NCBI GenBank assembly: GCA_007115705.1
Contig: QXEO01000546.1
Location: 11,981,867 to 12,045,866 of the forward strand
Length of the DNA stretch: 64,000 bases
DNA from: Dactylis glomerata
Taxonomy: Eukaryota > Streptophyta > Magnoliopsida > Poales > Poaceae
Reading direction: 5' to 3'
Positions 11,541-21,918 of this stretch are shown here, piece by piece. A program made the position numbers and the translations under genes. Numbering within the stretch: position 1 is the stretch's first letter; every line of letters starts with the position of its first letter. The notes under the pieces are model-generated. The model ran no database searches. It was not told the origin of the DNA and saw only the letters and a program-made list of their open reading frames with translations.

Positions 11541-11778
11541 TTAGTCCCGGTTTGAGACACAAACCGGGACTAAAGGGGGCGCACATGCGGGCCGCTCAGC
11601 GCATAGCCCTTTAGTCCCGGTTTGTGTCTCAAACCGGGACTAAAGGCTCGTTACGGGCCAGGACTAAAGCCTCCCGGGCGGTTGGTGAATTTGGGGCGAC
11701 GTGGCCGGGCCTTTAGTCCCGGCCCAGATGGAGGCCGGGACTAAAGGGTCTAGGCCAAAGGCCCTTTTTCCACTAGTG
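11541..11778. repeat. CACTA right sub-terminal hairpins and terminal repeat
   Basis: Two strong stem-loops occur, at about 11550-11583 and 11609-11646, with arms of 14-16 bp (CTTTAGTCCCGGTTTG with CAAACCGGGACTAAAG). More AGTCCCGG copies follow near 11665, 11710 and 11735. The region ends with the inverted CACTAGTG terminus at 11771-11778. Confidence 0.85.
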
Positions 11779-12710
11779 TTGGTGCTATGATTAAGTTGAT
11801 GTTCTGAAATTTATCTTATGTTATCTCTATGTTGTTTATGATCTTGCATGCTCTCCGTTGTTAGTAGCTATCTTGGCCAAGTAGATACTAGTGACTCCAA
11901 GAGGGAGTATTTATGCTCGATAGTTGGGTTCATGCCTCTATTTAATCTGGGGGAGTGACAAAAACCTCTAAGGTTGTAGATGTGTTGTTGCCACTAGGTA
12001 GAAAACAACAATCTTGTGTCTAAGGACATTTGCTTTGTTTACATTACACACTTTGCTTAATGCAATTATCTGTTGTTCGCAACTTAATATTCATGGGGTC
12101 CTCGGATGATTCCCCGTGGGTGGATTATTAGTCATAGATGCAGTTGGATGGCGGTCTATGTATTTTGTTGTAATGCCCAGAGTAAATCTCATAGTGATCC
12201 TCTTGACAAATGCACATTATCTTTATTCTATCAATTGCCCAACTGTAATTTGTTCACCTAGCATGTGTTATTTATTTTGTGGAGACACCACTAGTGAATT
12301 GTGGACCCCGGTCCAATTTCCTTTATATTGCTATCACCTATTTACTTTACTCGCACTGTTTACTTTCTGGCATACTACTATTGCTTTCCACTCGATACGC
12401 TCATTCCTTTGTTTACAGCAAACCAGTGAGATTCACAACCTCATCGTAAGTTGGGAGCAAAGTATTTGGTTGTGTTGTGTGCAGGTTCCGCGTTGCTGCT
12501 AATTGAAGACGCACTAACAAGTATCGTAAACGGCGCCCTTGTTGGAGTGTCATGAAGCTAGCAAGCATCACCTTCTGGAGTTTGGCTTTTTCCTGCTGGA
12601 CCGACAAACCTTGGTTTCTTACTGAGGGAAAATTTGCTGCTGTGCTCATCATACCTTCCTCTTGGGGTTCCCAAGTGGACGGTGATCTACATCAACACCG
12701 TGCCGCAACA
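11779..12710 (+). mobile_element. LTR A0, right part
   Basis: This continues the LTR cut by the CACTA element. It aligns with the A3 LTR (29546-30476), including the block around CTTGGGGTTCCCAA. It ends at 12710 in GTGCCGCAACA, equivalent to the A3 LTR terminus. It then directly abuts a minus-strand Gypsy gag. The simplest reading is that this is the right end of an element, or a solo LTR, inserted in B2. The partner end is outside the window. Confidence 0.75.
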
Positions 12711-12712
12711 AG

Positions 12713-14660
12713 CAGGGGCCAAGGAGCATGTCCTCCGCCGACGGGCCGGAGTACCTTGTCTTTTCTACTCCGCGGCTGCCTCTTTTTTGAAACTCCCTGC
12801 TTTTGTAGCCTTCTTCGTCTCTTCTGTCATATCCTGCGGCTATCTGGTTTCGCCTTACACAGCTGTCCTCATTTCGAGGCCTTCGCCTTTGCCTGCTTAT
12901 TTTATCGACTTTTGGTGAACATGCCCTTTTGTTGTTATACTCGTCTTCTCCATCCACAAATTTATTTGCTATTTCCATGAATTCCGATACTGTCCTAGGC
13001 CTTGCTCTTCCTAACTCTTCCACGAGGTCCGAACGCCGCAGGCCAGCCAAAAAAGTATCCACTGCCTGCTCGTCGGAGATGTTTTCTGCAGAGTTTCTGA
13101 TTATGCTCCATCGCTGTATGTAGGAACGCAGGGTTTCATCCTTCCTTTGCACGCATGCCTTGACTTCTTCTATTGACGCTGGTCGTTTGTATGTTGAGCA
13201 AAAGTTTCTTGTGAATTCACTCTCCAACTCTCCCCAGCTCCCGATGGAGTCGTTGGGTAGAGTATTTAACCAAGACTGTGCTGCGCCGGTGAGGTGCAAT
13301 TGCAGGCTTTGCATCGCCGTTGCTCTCGTTCCTCCAAGTATCTGTACTGCTTGTAGATAGTCTGATAACCATAGCGCGGGTTCCTGCGACCTGTCATACT
13401 TTTGCTAGTCGTGCGGCAGCTTAAATCCTTTGGGTACCCGCGTTTTGCGAACCCTTCGGGTAAAGCATAGCGTGCCCATATCTTTTTCATCTTCTTCATA
13501 ATTTTCTTCTTTTCACGCGTAGCATGCATTGTTCACTCTTGCTTGTGCTATGATATTCCTTGCGTCCTCCTTTCATGCCTTTTCGTCGCCTGATGACTCG
13601 TAAATGAGTGAGGGTTGGTGCTTAAAACTTTCCTTTCTCTTCTCCTTATGATATGTCGCCTTTTCATCTGAAAGGTGTTTCATTAACCTATCTTCTATTA
13701 ACCCGAGGCTTCTTATTGCGGCTTGATGCATGTGCTCTCGCGGATCCCCTGGCTCTGGTTGCGTGGTTAGTAGGTACGCCTGTGCTGCTACTAATACTGC
13801 CTCTGGTGTTTCCTGCACAAAGTCATCTTCATCATCTGATGGATGTGCGCTTATGATTTTTATGCGACTCTTTTCCCTTGCCCATGTTGTTGTCCTTCTG
13901 CTGTGCTTCGGGTCCCTGTGCCTTTCTCTGCTGGATTCTGATGTGTCACTATATTCGCCCCAATATTCTTCGCTTGACACGTTATTGTTTTCTTGACTTC
14001 TCCTTAGCTCTTCTTTTTCTTCCCTCAGTTTCTTTCTGCGTTGATGTAGTACGTACTGATACCCCATCAGAACTTCCCTCCTTGAATTGGCGGGTACTTC
14101 CGTGCTGTGGTTGACGACTGACATGATGATTTTCCACTCTCTGGTGGAGACGTGAATTTTTTCCTTCTCCTTCCTGCCATTGCTCTTTGGTTTGTTGACT
14201 TGCGCATCGTCTTCTACATTCTCTGCATGATCGTTCTCTTCTGCTGCTTCAGTGATAATAACGTATAATTGATGTATACTTCTGGAGATGCCACTACTTC
14301 CGGTGGCGAAGTCCCTTTGACTATCACATGATTTGTCCACTGATCCTTCTATGTCGGGTTCTTCCCGAGTTCCGTTGAGTTTCTTGGTTTTCTTTTGAGT
14401 ATTATCTGTTGCTGCAAAGCTGACCGACGAGTTTACCTCGCTGGAAGAGCCCACAGATGATCCTGACATTGTGATTGTCTTGTTTCTTCTTGCCGACGGA
14501 CCCGATTTTGCCGGATCTAAAAGTCGAGTCGAACGCGAAGATCCGACATAGAAGCTCAGACTTCCGATTGTCAACTCCATCTTCTTGTTTTCGTTGACTT
14601 CTGGACTGCTGTTAGCTAAAAATGAAAAAGCTGTCGAATTCATGATTCCAACACCCCTGG
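12713..14660 (-). pseudogene. Gypsy gag polyprotein, broken
   Basis: On the minus strand an N-terminal part (about 14709-13573) carries the APTVGTRGVG start shared with the frame at 48656-49369. It has a charged, Ser-rich body and a coiled part (RRKKLREEKEELRR). After frame changes near 13540 and 13290, a Retrotrans_gag domain follows (13314 down to about 12950: LQLHLTGAAQSWLN, TYKRPASIEEVKACVQ, RSYIQRWSIIRN). Gag packages element RNA into particles. The frame runs into LTR sequence at 12710, so the end is missing. At least two frame breaks make it non-functional. Confidence 0.75.
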
Positions 14661-14680
14661 TACCCACGGTCGGCGCCAAT

Positions 14681-15013
14681 TGACGAGGGTTAACTCGACA
14701 AATGTCCAATATGAAGGACTTAGGATCGGGGGAGTAGGGCGTCGGATGAACTCGAAGGTAAATCAGTCAAACAAGGTGCGTATCGAAAGTAAATGTGGTG
14801 ATGAACTTGGCTTGCTTTCAATATGTCCCTGACCGTCCTCTCCTGGCCCCTATATATAGGTGGCCAGGTCTTAAGGAACGGGAGGGGTCCGATACATATT
14901 ACAATTCTGGTATACGACATGAACTCGTATTTTGGCTAAGATTACAATTGGGCCTAACTTAATGGGCCTCAGGGGTACTCAAGTAACGGGCTCTATTATC
15001 TATTCCCTTGTCA
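14681..15013 (-). repeat. B2 5' LTR (333 bp)
   Basis: Read on the minus strand it begins TGACAAGGGAATAG and ends CCCTCGTCA, with a palindromic TATATATA promoter box near 14852-14859. It is nearly the same as the LTR at 49371-49704. The adjacent primer-binding site reads TGGCGCCGACCGTGGG. Confidence 0.85.
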
Positions 15014-16764
15014 GATATTATGAAGTTTAGACAGTTTGATAATGAACATGTTGCTCAAGCTTGGGAAAGAATGAAATCTATGATAAAGAATTGTCCCACT
15101 CATGGACTGACTACTTGGATGATTGTCCAAACCTTTTATGCAGGACTGAATTTTTCTTCAAGAAATCTATTGGATTCAGCTGCTGGAGGCACTTTTATGT
15201 CCCTTACCTTGGGTGCCGCAATGAAGCTTCTTGACAACATGATGGTAAATTATTCTGAATGGCACACCGAGAGAGCTCCACAAGGTAGGAAGGTAAATTC
15301 TGTTGAGGAAACCTCTTCCTTGAGTGATAAGATTGATACCATTATGGCTATGCTTGCTAATGATAGAGCTCATGTTATCCAAATAATGTTCCTTTGGCCT
15401 CTTTGGTTGCTCAAGAAGAGCATGTTGATGTAAACTTCATTAGAAATAATAATTTGAACAACAATGCTTATAGGAACAATTTTGCTAGTAACAACTATAG
15501 GCCGTATCCTCCTAATAGTGATAATGGCTATCTTGGTAGACCTAAAATGTCTAGTGAAAAAAGGTTTTTAGAACTTGAAAAGGCTACTAAGAATTTTATG
15601 CAAATGCAATATGAGCAGAACAAGTTGTTCACCAAGACCATGGAGGAGCAATCTGCTTTGTTGAAAACTATTAGTCATCAACTTGATAATTTGAACATGG
15701 CTATTCCTGAGTTGCAAGCTAAGGTTTCTAAAGCTGAAACCAATATTTCATCTCTGTCTGATGAGCAATCTTCTTTAATTAATAGAATATCTGCTAAACC
15801 TGATCCTTTTGCCGCGACTAGTGCTATCCAAGTTAAAATTGATGAAAATGTCAGGATGTTAGCAGAATTGCATGCTAGGTGGGAAAGAGAACATGAGATG
15901 GCTAGAAACATGAAAGTTTGTACTATTACCACCTCTAATGATGTTGTTCCAAATGCTAGCAATCGTCTTACTTTAATTGGTGTAGAGAAAAGTCCCACTC
16001 CTTGTACTAAAAAGCCTAAAACTGTGAAAACTTTTTCTAATAAAAGTGCTGAAATTTTTTGGAGTGTGGGAGATGATAGCTCTATTTCTTTTAATGATTT
16101 TGATGTTGATGGCTGCAATATATCTGAAGTTATTTTATTCTTGCAAAAGCTTGCTTTGAGTCCCAATGCTAGTTCTATAAATGTTGCTTTTACTAAGCAT
16201 ATTACAAATGCTCTCATGAAAATTAGGGAGGAAAAGTTGAAACAAAAGGCTTCTATTCCCAAGAAGTTAGAAGATGGTTGGGAACCCATCATTGATATGC
16301 ATGTTAATGGTTTTGATTGTCGTGCTTTATGTGATCTAGGTGCTAGTATTTCTATCATGCCTAGAAAAATTTATGATATGCTTGATTTACCACCGCTTGA
16401 AAAGTGTTATTTTGATATTCCTCCTGCTGATGTTGCTAAGAAGAAACCTTTGGGAAGGATTAATGATGTTCTTATTATGGTTAACAATAAACTTGTTCCC
16501 ATTGATTTTCTTGTTATGGATGTTGAATGCAATGCTTTATGTCCTATTATTTTGGGAAGACCTTTTCTTCGAACTGTAGGTGCCATCATTGATATGAAGG
16601 CACCATCAAATATCATTTTCCACTCAAGAAAGGTATGGAACACTTTCCTAGAAAGAGGAAGAAATTACTTTTTGACTCAATTCTTAGAGCAAATTATGAA
16701 CTTGATGCTTCACCGCTTGATATTACTTGATTTCCACTTTCTGCGCCTAGCTCAAATGCGTTAA
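15014..16764 (+). pseudogene. Element A gag-protease, 5' truncated and frameshifted
   Basis: The frame starts inside gag, because the upstream part was separated by the B2 insertion. Compared with E, a base is missing near 15376, shifting from the 15008 frame to the 15394 frame. Visible parts are the end of the Retrotrans_gag domain (FDNEHVAQAWERMKSMI), an Asn-rich linker and a retropepsin-like domain. The latter contains ALCDLGASISIMP (catalytic DLG rather than the common DTG/DSG) and ILGRPFLRTVGAIID. A second shift near 16600 changes the C-terminus. No zinc knuckle, reverse transcriptase or integrase follows. Confidence 0.85.
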
Positions 16765-16794
16765 AGAAAAGCACTCTTGGGAGATAACCCATTG
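16742..16794 (+). other. Conserved double hairpin after gag-pro (element A)
   Basis: Two adjacent short stem-loops are predicted: GCGCCTAGCTCAAATGCG (a mutated copy of CGCCT-loop-AGGCG) and TTGGGAGATAACCCA. The same block occurs at the same place in A2, A3, E, F and G. Function is unknown. Confidence 0.6.
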
Positions 16795-19166
16795 TTTTAT
16801 TTTCAGTACTTTTTCTTTTATTTGAGTCTTGGAAGTTATTACCTCTGTAATGACCTCTCCTTATCATTTTTTTTTCGTTTTTGTGCCAAGAGAAACCTCT
16901 AATTTGAGGGAGGTAAGATTTGGGGAAGTTGCTGTCCTGAAACAGATTTTCGTAATGCACCGTAAAAATTCGTGAAAAATCTCTGAATACATTTTTGACC
17001 TGCGATTTCTTATGCATATGCCCCAGGTTATTTCCATACTTTCATTAGTTTTACACTTTTTGATTTGAGCAACGGAAAACCCTCTGAAAAATCGACATTT
17101 GTCAGCTGTTCTGTTTTGACAGATTTTTGCCACTATTTGTGTTTGCCTCTCGATCGCTTTCTTTTTGAGCTTTTTTATCACAGAACATTTGGGGAAGTTG
17201 CTACAGTAATAAATGCTTTATATGTGGTGTTTTTGAGTTGAAACCTGAACCAAAAAGGGTTGATTCATTATTATGCTTAAACTAATGTTGCTAATAGAAT
17301 TGTGTTGAGTTTTGTATGAAAGAAATTTTCAAGTGTAGGGATTGGAGAATGATGAGATGAGGTAAAGAATGGACAAAACCTCAAGCTTGGGGATGCCCAT
17401 GCAACCCTCAAGAAATTTCCAAGAGGTACAAGCGTCAAAGCTTGGGGATGCCCCCGAGGCACCCCTTCTTCATCGACAAAAATCAGGTCACCTTTCAAGA
17501 CACTATATTTTTATTGCTTCATGCACTATGCATTTTTCTTGGAGCGTCTTTACTTTAGCTTTCAGTTTTATTTTGTTTTGTTTGCTGCAATAAATGGTTG
17601 GACCCCAACAAATTTTTTTTGGAGAAGATTTACTTCGTTTTTCATTGCCAAGAACACTCCGTTTTTCACTCTTATCGTTCAACGAGTGTTCTCTTTTTCT
17701 ACTACTTCGTTTAGCTTTCATTTTTTTGCCTTGATTTTTATTCAGATCTTGCTATATCTTTGCGTCAAGTTGTATTTTGACCTCTGGTCCATGTTGGTTT
17801 TCATCAAAAGAGTTGAATCAAAAAGGTTTGAATGGTGTTGGAAAAGAGAAAAAATTTATGCCAAAAGTGGTACAAAAAAGGGAGCTTGTTTAGACTGCGG
17901 CTTAGACTTTTGCATGTCATGCTTGATGTCTTTTTGATAGCATGCTTAGTAGTTTTTGCTATAGCATGACTTGTCTCAAATGACTGAGATTGCTTAATGA
18001 GCCTTTGAAAAAATCATGCGTTGTTTTTATTATGTGGAAGCATTATTGTGGTTTTCTCCTTTGATGCTTTATTTGGGTTGACTTGGCGCATGCTTACACC
18101 ATGTTTGACTACAAAATAAGTCGCCTATAGCCTCTATGATCATTTGGTTTTTAACTTGTGATACCACTTTATGCCTCTTTTAATGATGTTTTGTCGCTAT
18201 GCATGATTATGGCCGTTATTGCTCTCTTAGTTGGTCGCTCCCAGTCTTTTGCTAGCCCTCATTTTGTACTGAGTATGAGCTCTAATTGTGCATCCAACTC
18301 CTAAAAATAAAGTTATGCCATTGTGTCCACCATACATACCTATTAACAATTTGCTATTTTTGGTGTTATGTGAAAATTAGTTAGTAAAGCTCTCATGAAT
18401 CTGATGGCACACTTTACTTTTCTCGCTTTTAATTTTTTTGACATTGTGGCTCTCTTATGTTGAGTTGTTATGCTTGCAAGTTGTAAGTTGGAAATTAGCC
18501 TAACCATGCCGTCATGGGGTAAGTTTTCAACATTGCACTTTCTCTTATTTGAGTTGATATCGTGATCTTTTGTTTATGGATACTCACGGTGTGAAATAAA
18601 TTGGAATCTTGTGGAGTTCATGGAGTTTGTATATGTGTTAGAGAAACGCCTGGGCCGCTAATCTAAGCCATGCATCATTCATGGTGGAAATTTACAGCAT
18701 GCCCATAGTGGACATTCGATGACGCATCTCAAAATAAAAAGTTATACAATTGGTAAATAAAAGAGATGCCGAGGTGTTCATTGTCTGTTTGTCCTGTCAT
18801 TTTGATGTGGGATTGTTCCATGTCATCGGGCAAGGAGGTACCCTATTGGCGATTCTCGATGATACGTGTATACTTACAATGACAAGAACTTGCTTGGGAC
18901 CTAAGCAAAGTAGCATGAGGTTTGGGTATTCGTACTTCATGGGACACGAGGTTTTCAACTTATGATTTGTCAAGCATATGCTTCATAATTGTACTCGCAT
19001 TAACTTTAACCATTCAAGATTCTTATGATGGGGGCAATGAGAGCTCAAAGCTAGTAAGTACCATAATTTTTGAAGGTTTATAAAACTTGCAATCACTGCT
19101 TCCCTCTGCGAAGGGCTGTTCTTTTACTTTTATATTGAGTCACCACCTTCTACCTTTATGCACCAT
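16795..19166 (+). mobile_element. Element A non-coding 3' region, first part
   Basis: This is about 2.4 kb without a convincing gene, homologous to 21919-24320 and 31688-34090 and, inverted, to parts of E, F and G. It contains AAGCTTGGGGATGC-like motifs near 17386 and 17440 and several T-rich stretches. It is cut at 19166 by insertion of A2 (TSD ACCAT) and resumes at 26449. Confidence 0.85.
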
Positions 19167-20815
19167 TGATACGTCTCCAACGTATCTATAATTTTTGATG
19201 CTCCATGCTTGTTTTTACACCATTTGCCCAATGTTTCGTTACACTTCGTGGCACTTTTATGCATTTTCTGGAACTAACCTATTAACGAGTTGCCACAGTG
19301 CCAGTTCCCTATTTTCTGCTGTTTTTGTGTTTCAGAAGTGATACACAGGAAATATTCTCGGAATTGGACGAAACAAGTTCCTGAAGTCTTATTTTACCCG
19401 GAAGCTTCCAGAGATCCAAAGAGGAGTAGGAGGGGGGCCACCAGGGCCCCACACATAGGGCTGGCGCGGCCAGGGCCTGGGCCGCGCCACCCTGGCGTGA
19501 GGCCGCCTGGCCCCTCCTCTGACATTACCCCTTCGCCTATAAAGACCCCCCGACGGGAAAAACCTAAGTACCCGATCACTTTTCCAGAACACATCGCGAT
19601 CCGCCGCCGCCATCGACCCGAAGATCGGGAGGGTCCAGAAGCTCTTCCCGGCACCCTGCCGGAGAGGGGAATCGCCACCGGAGGTCTTCTTCATCGCCAT
19701 GCTTGCCTCCGGAGCGATGAGTGAGTAGCCTACCTTGGACTATGGGTCCATAGCAGTAGCTAGATGGTTGTCTTCTCTACCATGTGCTTCATGTTTAGAT
19801 CTCATGAGCTGCCCTACATGATTGAGATCACCGTTATGTAATTCTACATGTTTGGTTTGTTGGGATCCGATGAATATTGGTGTTTATGATTGAGTTGCTG
19901 TACTGAATATTATCTTTTGTTATCTCTATGTTGTTTATGATCTTGCATGCTCTCCGTTGTTAGTAGCTATCTTGGCCGAGTAGTTGCTAGTGACTCCAAG
20001 AGGGGGTATTTATGCTCGATAGTGGGTTCATGCCTCTATTTAACCTGGGGGAGTGACAGAAACCTCTAAGGTTGTAGATGTGATGTTGCTACTAGGGAGA
20101 AAACACCATTCATATGCTCAAGGGCATATGCTTTGTTTACATTACACACTTTGCTTAATGCAATTATCTGTTGTTCGCAACTTAATACTTGTGGAGTTCT
20201 CGGATTGATTCACCACAAGTGGATTATTAGTCATAGATGCAGTTGGATGGCGGTCTATGTATTTTGTTGTAATGCCCAGAGTAAATCTCATAGTGATCTT
20301 CTTGACATATCACGTTTATCTTTATTCTATCAATTGCCCAACTGTAATTTGTTTACCCAGCATATGTTATTTATCTTATGGAGAGACACCACTAGTGAGC
20401 TGTGGACCCCGGTCCTATTTCCATCATATTGCTATCACCTATTTACTTTACTCGCACTGTTTACTTTATTCGCATACTCTACTATTTTCCACTTGATACG
20501 CTCATAACCTTTGTTTCAAGCAAACCGGTGAGATTGACAACCTCATCGCAAGTTGGGAACAAAGTATTTGGTTGTGTTGTGTGCAGGTTCCGCGTTGCTA
20601 CTGGCCGAAGACGAGTCAACAAGTATCGTTAAACGGCGCCCTTGTTGGAGTGCTATTAAGCCAGTCTGCATCACCTTCAGTCATTTGTCTCCTCTCCAAG
20701 AACGATAAACCTTGGTTTCTTAACTGAGGGAAAACCAGCTGCTATACTCATCACACCTTCCTCTTGGGGTTCCCAACGGGCTGGTTGTTCACCACGCACA
20801 AGGACTAGGCAATCA
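19167..20815 (+). repeat. A2 5' LTR
   Basis: 1649 bp, TGATACG to AATCA. A TATA box (CTATAAAG, 19537-19544) marks the likely promoter. An open frame at 19290-19724 recurs in other LTR copies, but it overlaps the TATA region and is most likely not a gene. Confidence 0.9.
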
Positions 20816-20825
20816 GCTATTTTTC

Positions 20826-20842
20826 TGGCGGCGTTGCCGGGG
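20826..20842 (+). other. A2 primer-binding site (tRNA-Asp type)
   Basis: TGGCGGCGTTGCCGGGG lies 10 bp after the LTR. It matches the complement of the plant tRNA-Asp 3' end (CCCCGGCAACGGCGCCA) except at one base. This primer is typical of Athila-clade elements. Confidence 0.8.
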
Positions 20843-20988
20843 AGGAAGTAGAAGACTTCTGCGAGGGGAGTTTTCGCACGCACATCCTTTACTTTGTTAT
20901 TGTTTTGTTTTGCTTTACTTTATTTATTTTACCTGCATTGCTTTATATCAAAAACCCAAAAAATTAGAATCCTTAGTAGTTATTTATT

Positions 20989-21854
20989 ATGTCTAGTTCA
21001 GTTGCTATTACTATGTCGCCCGAGGATATGATTTTCACTTTTAAACAGAAGGATGAGGAAAGTTTTAAAGAAGCTTGGTCTAGAATTTATGATTGGCATG
21101 GAAAAACTGAACCTAAAATGACTTTGAGTTTGCTTCTTAGTAGCTTTTACTTCGGCTTTCTCTTCGTTATAGACATGCTTTGGATGCTACTACAGAAGGA
21201 GATTTCCTTCATTGTGATGGAGATCAAGCCTTCAATATTATAAAAAAGTTGATTACAATTTATAGCATGCCAACCTATTTTGATTCCTCTCTTGTGTGCA
21301 ATTTTAATAGACTTGATACTCTTGAGACTCGCACTGCTAGTTTGAATTCTTGCTACAATACTTTGCGACAGCATTTTGATTATGTGCCAACAAATACTGA
21401 ACCTTCGAGTTGGTATCCTACGGTAAAAATCACCATTAGTGGTGAAACTTTTCATGCTCGTTGTGATATTATGTCTGAATTTTGTCTTATGCCAAAGGAT
21501 GTTTATGAATCTTTGAGCCTTTGGAAGCTTTCTGAGGGGGGAGAAGGAATTTCTCTTACTAACAATGCCACTATATTACCCATTGGAATAGCTAAAGGAG
21601 TTTTTACAAAAGTCCTAGGAAGAATGATATCTACTGATTATCTTGTTATTGAATGTGTAGGGAAAGGACAAATCACACTTGGAAGATCCCTCCTGAAGCT
21701 CCTGGGTGCCGTCATTGATGTGGGAAAAGGCAATATAAGATTTATCTCTCCACCTTGCAATAGCCATGTCTTTCCTAGAGTCAAGAAAAAAGGTAAGAAA
21801 GGAAGACGTAAGGCACGCGCTGATCCTAGTACTTCATCTTCTGAAAATACTTGA
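20989..21854 (+). pseudogene. A2 short gag-protease-like protein, one frameshift
   Basis: The frame starts MSSSVAITMSPEDMIF, with a gag-like helix region (ESFKEAWSRIYDWHGK). A missing base near 21160 shifts the frame; the rest is read from the 21180 frame. The second part resembles a retropepsin-type fold: HARCDIMSEFCLMPKDVYES around the expected active site, then TDYLVIECVGKGQITLGRSLLKLLGAVIDVG. The catalytic position reads CDIMSE rather than DTG or DLG. A basic tail ends the protein at 21854. The sequence differs from the gag-pro of A, E and F although the flanks are the same. It is probably inactive in this copy. Confidence 0.75.
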
Positions 21855-21865
21855 TTCGCAATTTT

Positions 21866-21918
21866 CTGCGCCTAGCTCAAAGGCGTTAAAGAAAAGCACT
21901 CTTGGGAGATAACCCAAT
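21866..21918 (+). other. Conserved double hairpin (A2)
   Basis: CGCCTAGCTCAAAGGCG folds as a 5 bp stem with a 7 nt loop. TTGGGAGATAACCCAA folds as a 5 bp stem with a 6 nt loop. Both lie just after the stop codon. Confidence 0.65.

Larger units (their letters stand above)
630..11778 (-). mobile_element. CACTA (En/Spm-type) DNA transposon, 11.1 kb
   Basis: The element starts CACTAGTGGGGACAGGGCCT and its right end, read in reverse, starts CACTAGTGGAAAAAGGGCCT. It is flanked by the 3 bp target duplication TTG (627-629 and 11779-11781), as expected for the CACTA superfamily. Joining the flanks recreates the uninterrupted LTR sequence seen at 29540-29560, which confirms the borders. Inside are sub-terminal TTTAGTCCCGG repeats, a TNP2 transposase and a second Ulp1-bearing gene (both on the minus strand), several tandem repeats and a captured gene fragment. 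Both genes carry one stop codon, so this copy probably needs proteins supplied by another copy. Confidence 0.93.
12711..15013 (-). mobile_element. Gypsy element B2 (partial): gag and 5' LTR
   Basis: This is a minus-strand LTR retrotransposon piece with its 5' LTR (14681-15013), primer-binding site (about 14661-14680) and gag region. It lies between LTR A0 and the gag of element A. Its 3' half would be beyond the left edge if A0 was inserted into it. The right flank begins GATAT; the matching duplication is not visible. Confidence 0.8.

Noticed and set aside
12711..15013. Deletion model joining LTR A0 to element A through a damaged B2
   Set aside because: The junction at 12710 falls exactly at the LTR terminus, so insertion of A0 into B2 with the other ends beyond the window explains it without a deletion.
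17521..17937. 138-codon Phe-rich frame
   Set aside because: It is part of the non-coding 3' region. The homologous stretch in A2, A3, E and F is not open in the same way, and the composition is T-rich.
20133..20632. Hydrophobic frames such as 20133-20507 that resemble small membrane proteins
   Set aside because: They lie in the U5 part of each LTR copy, in T-rich sequence, and break at different places among copies.
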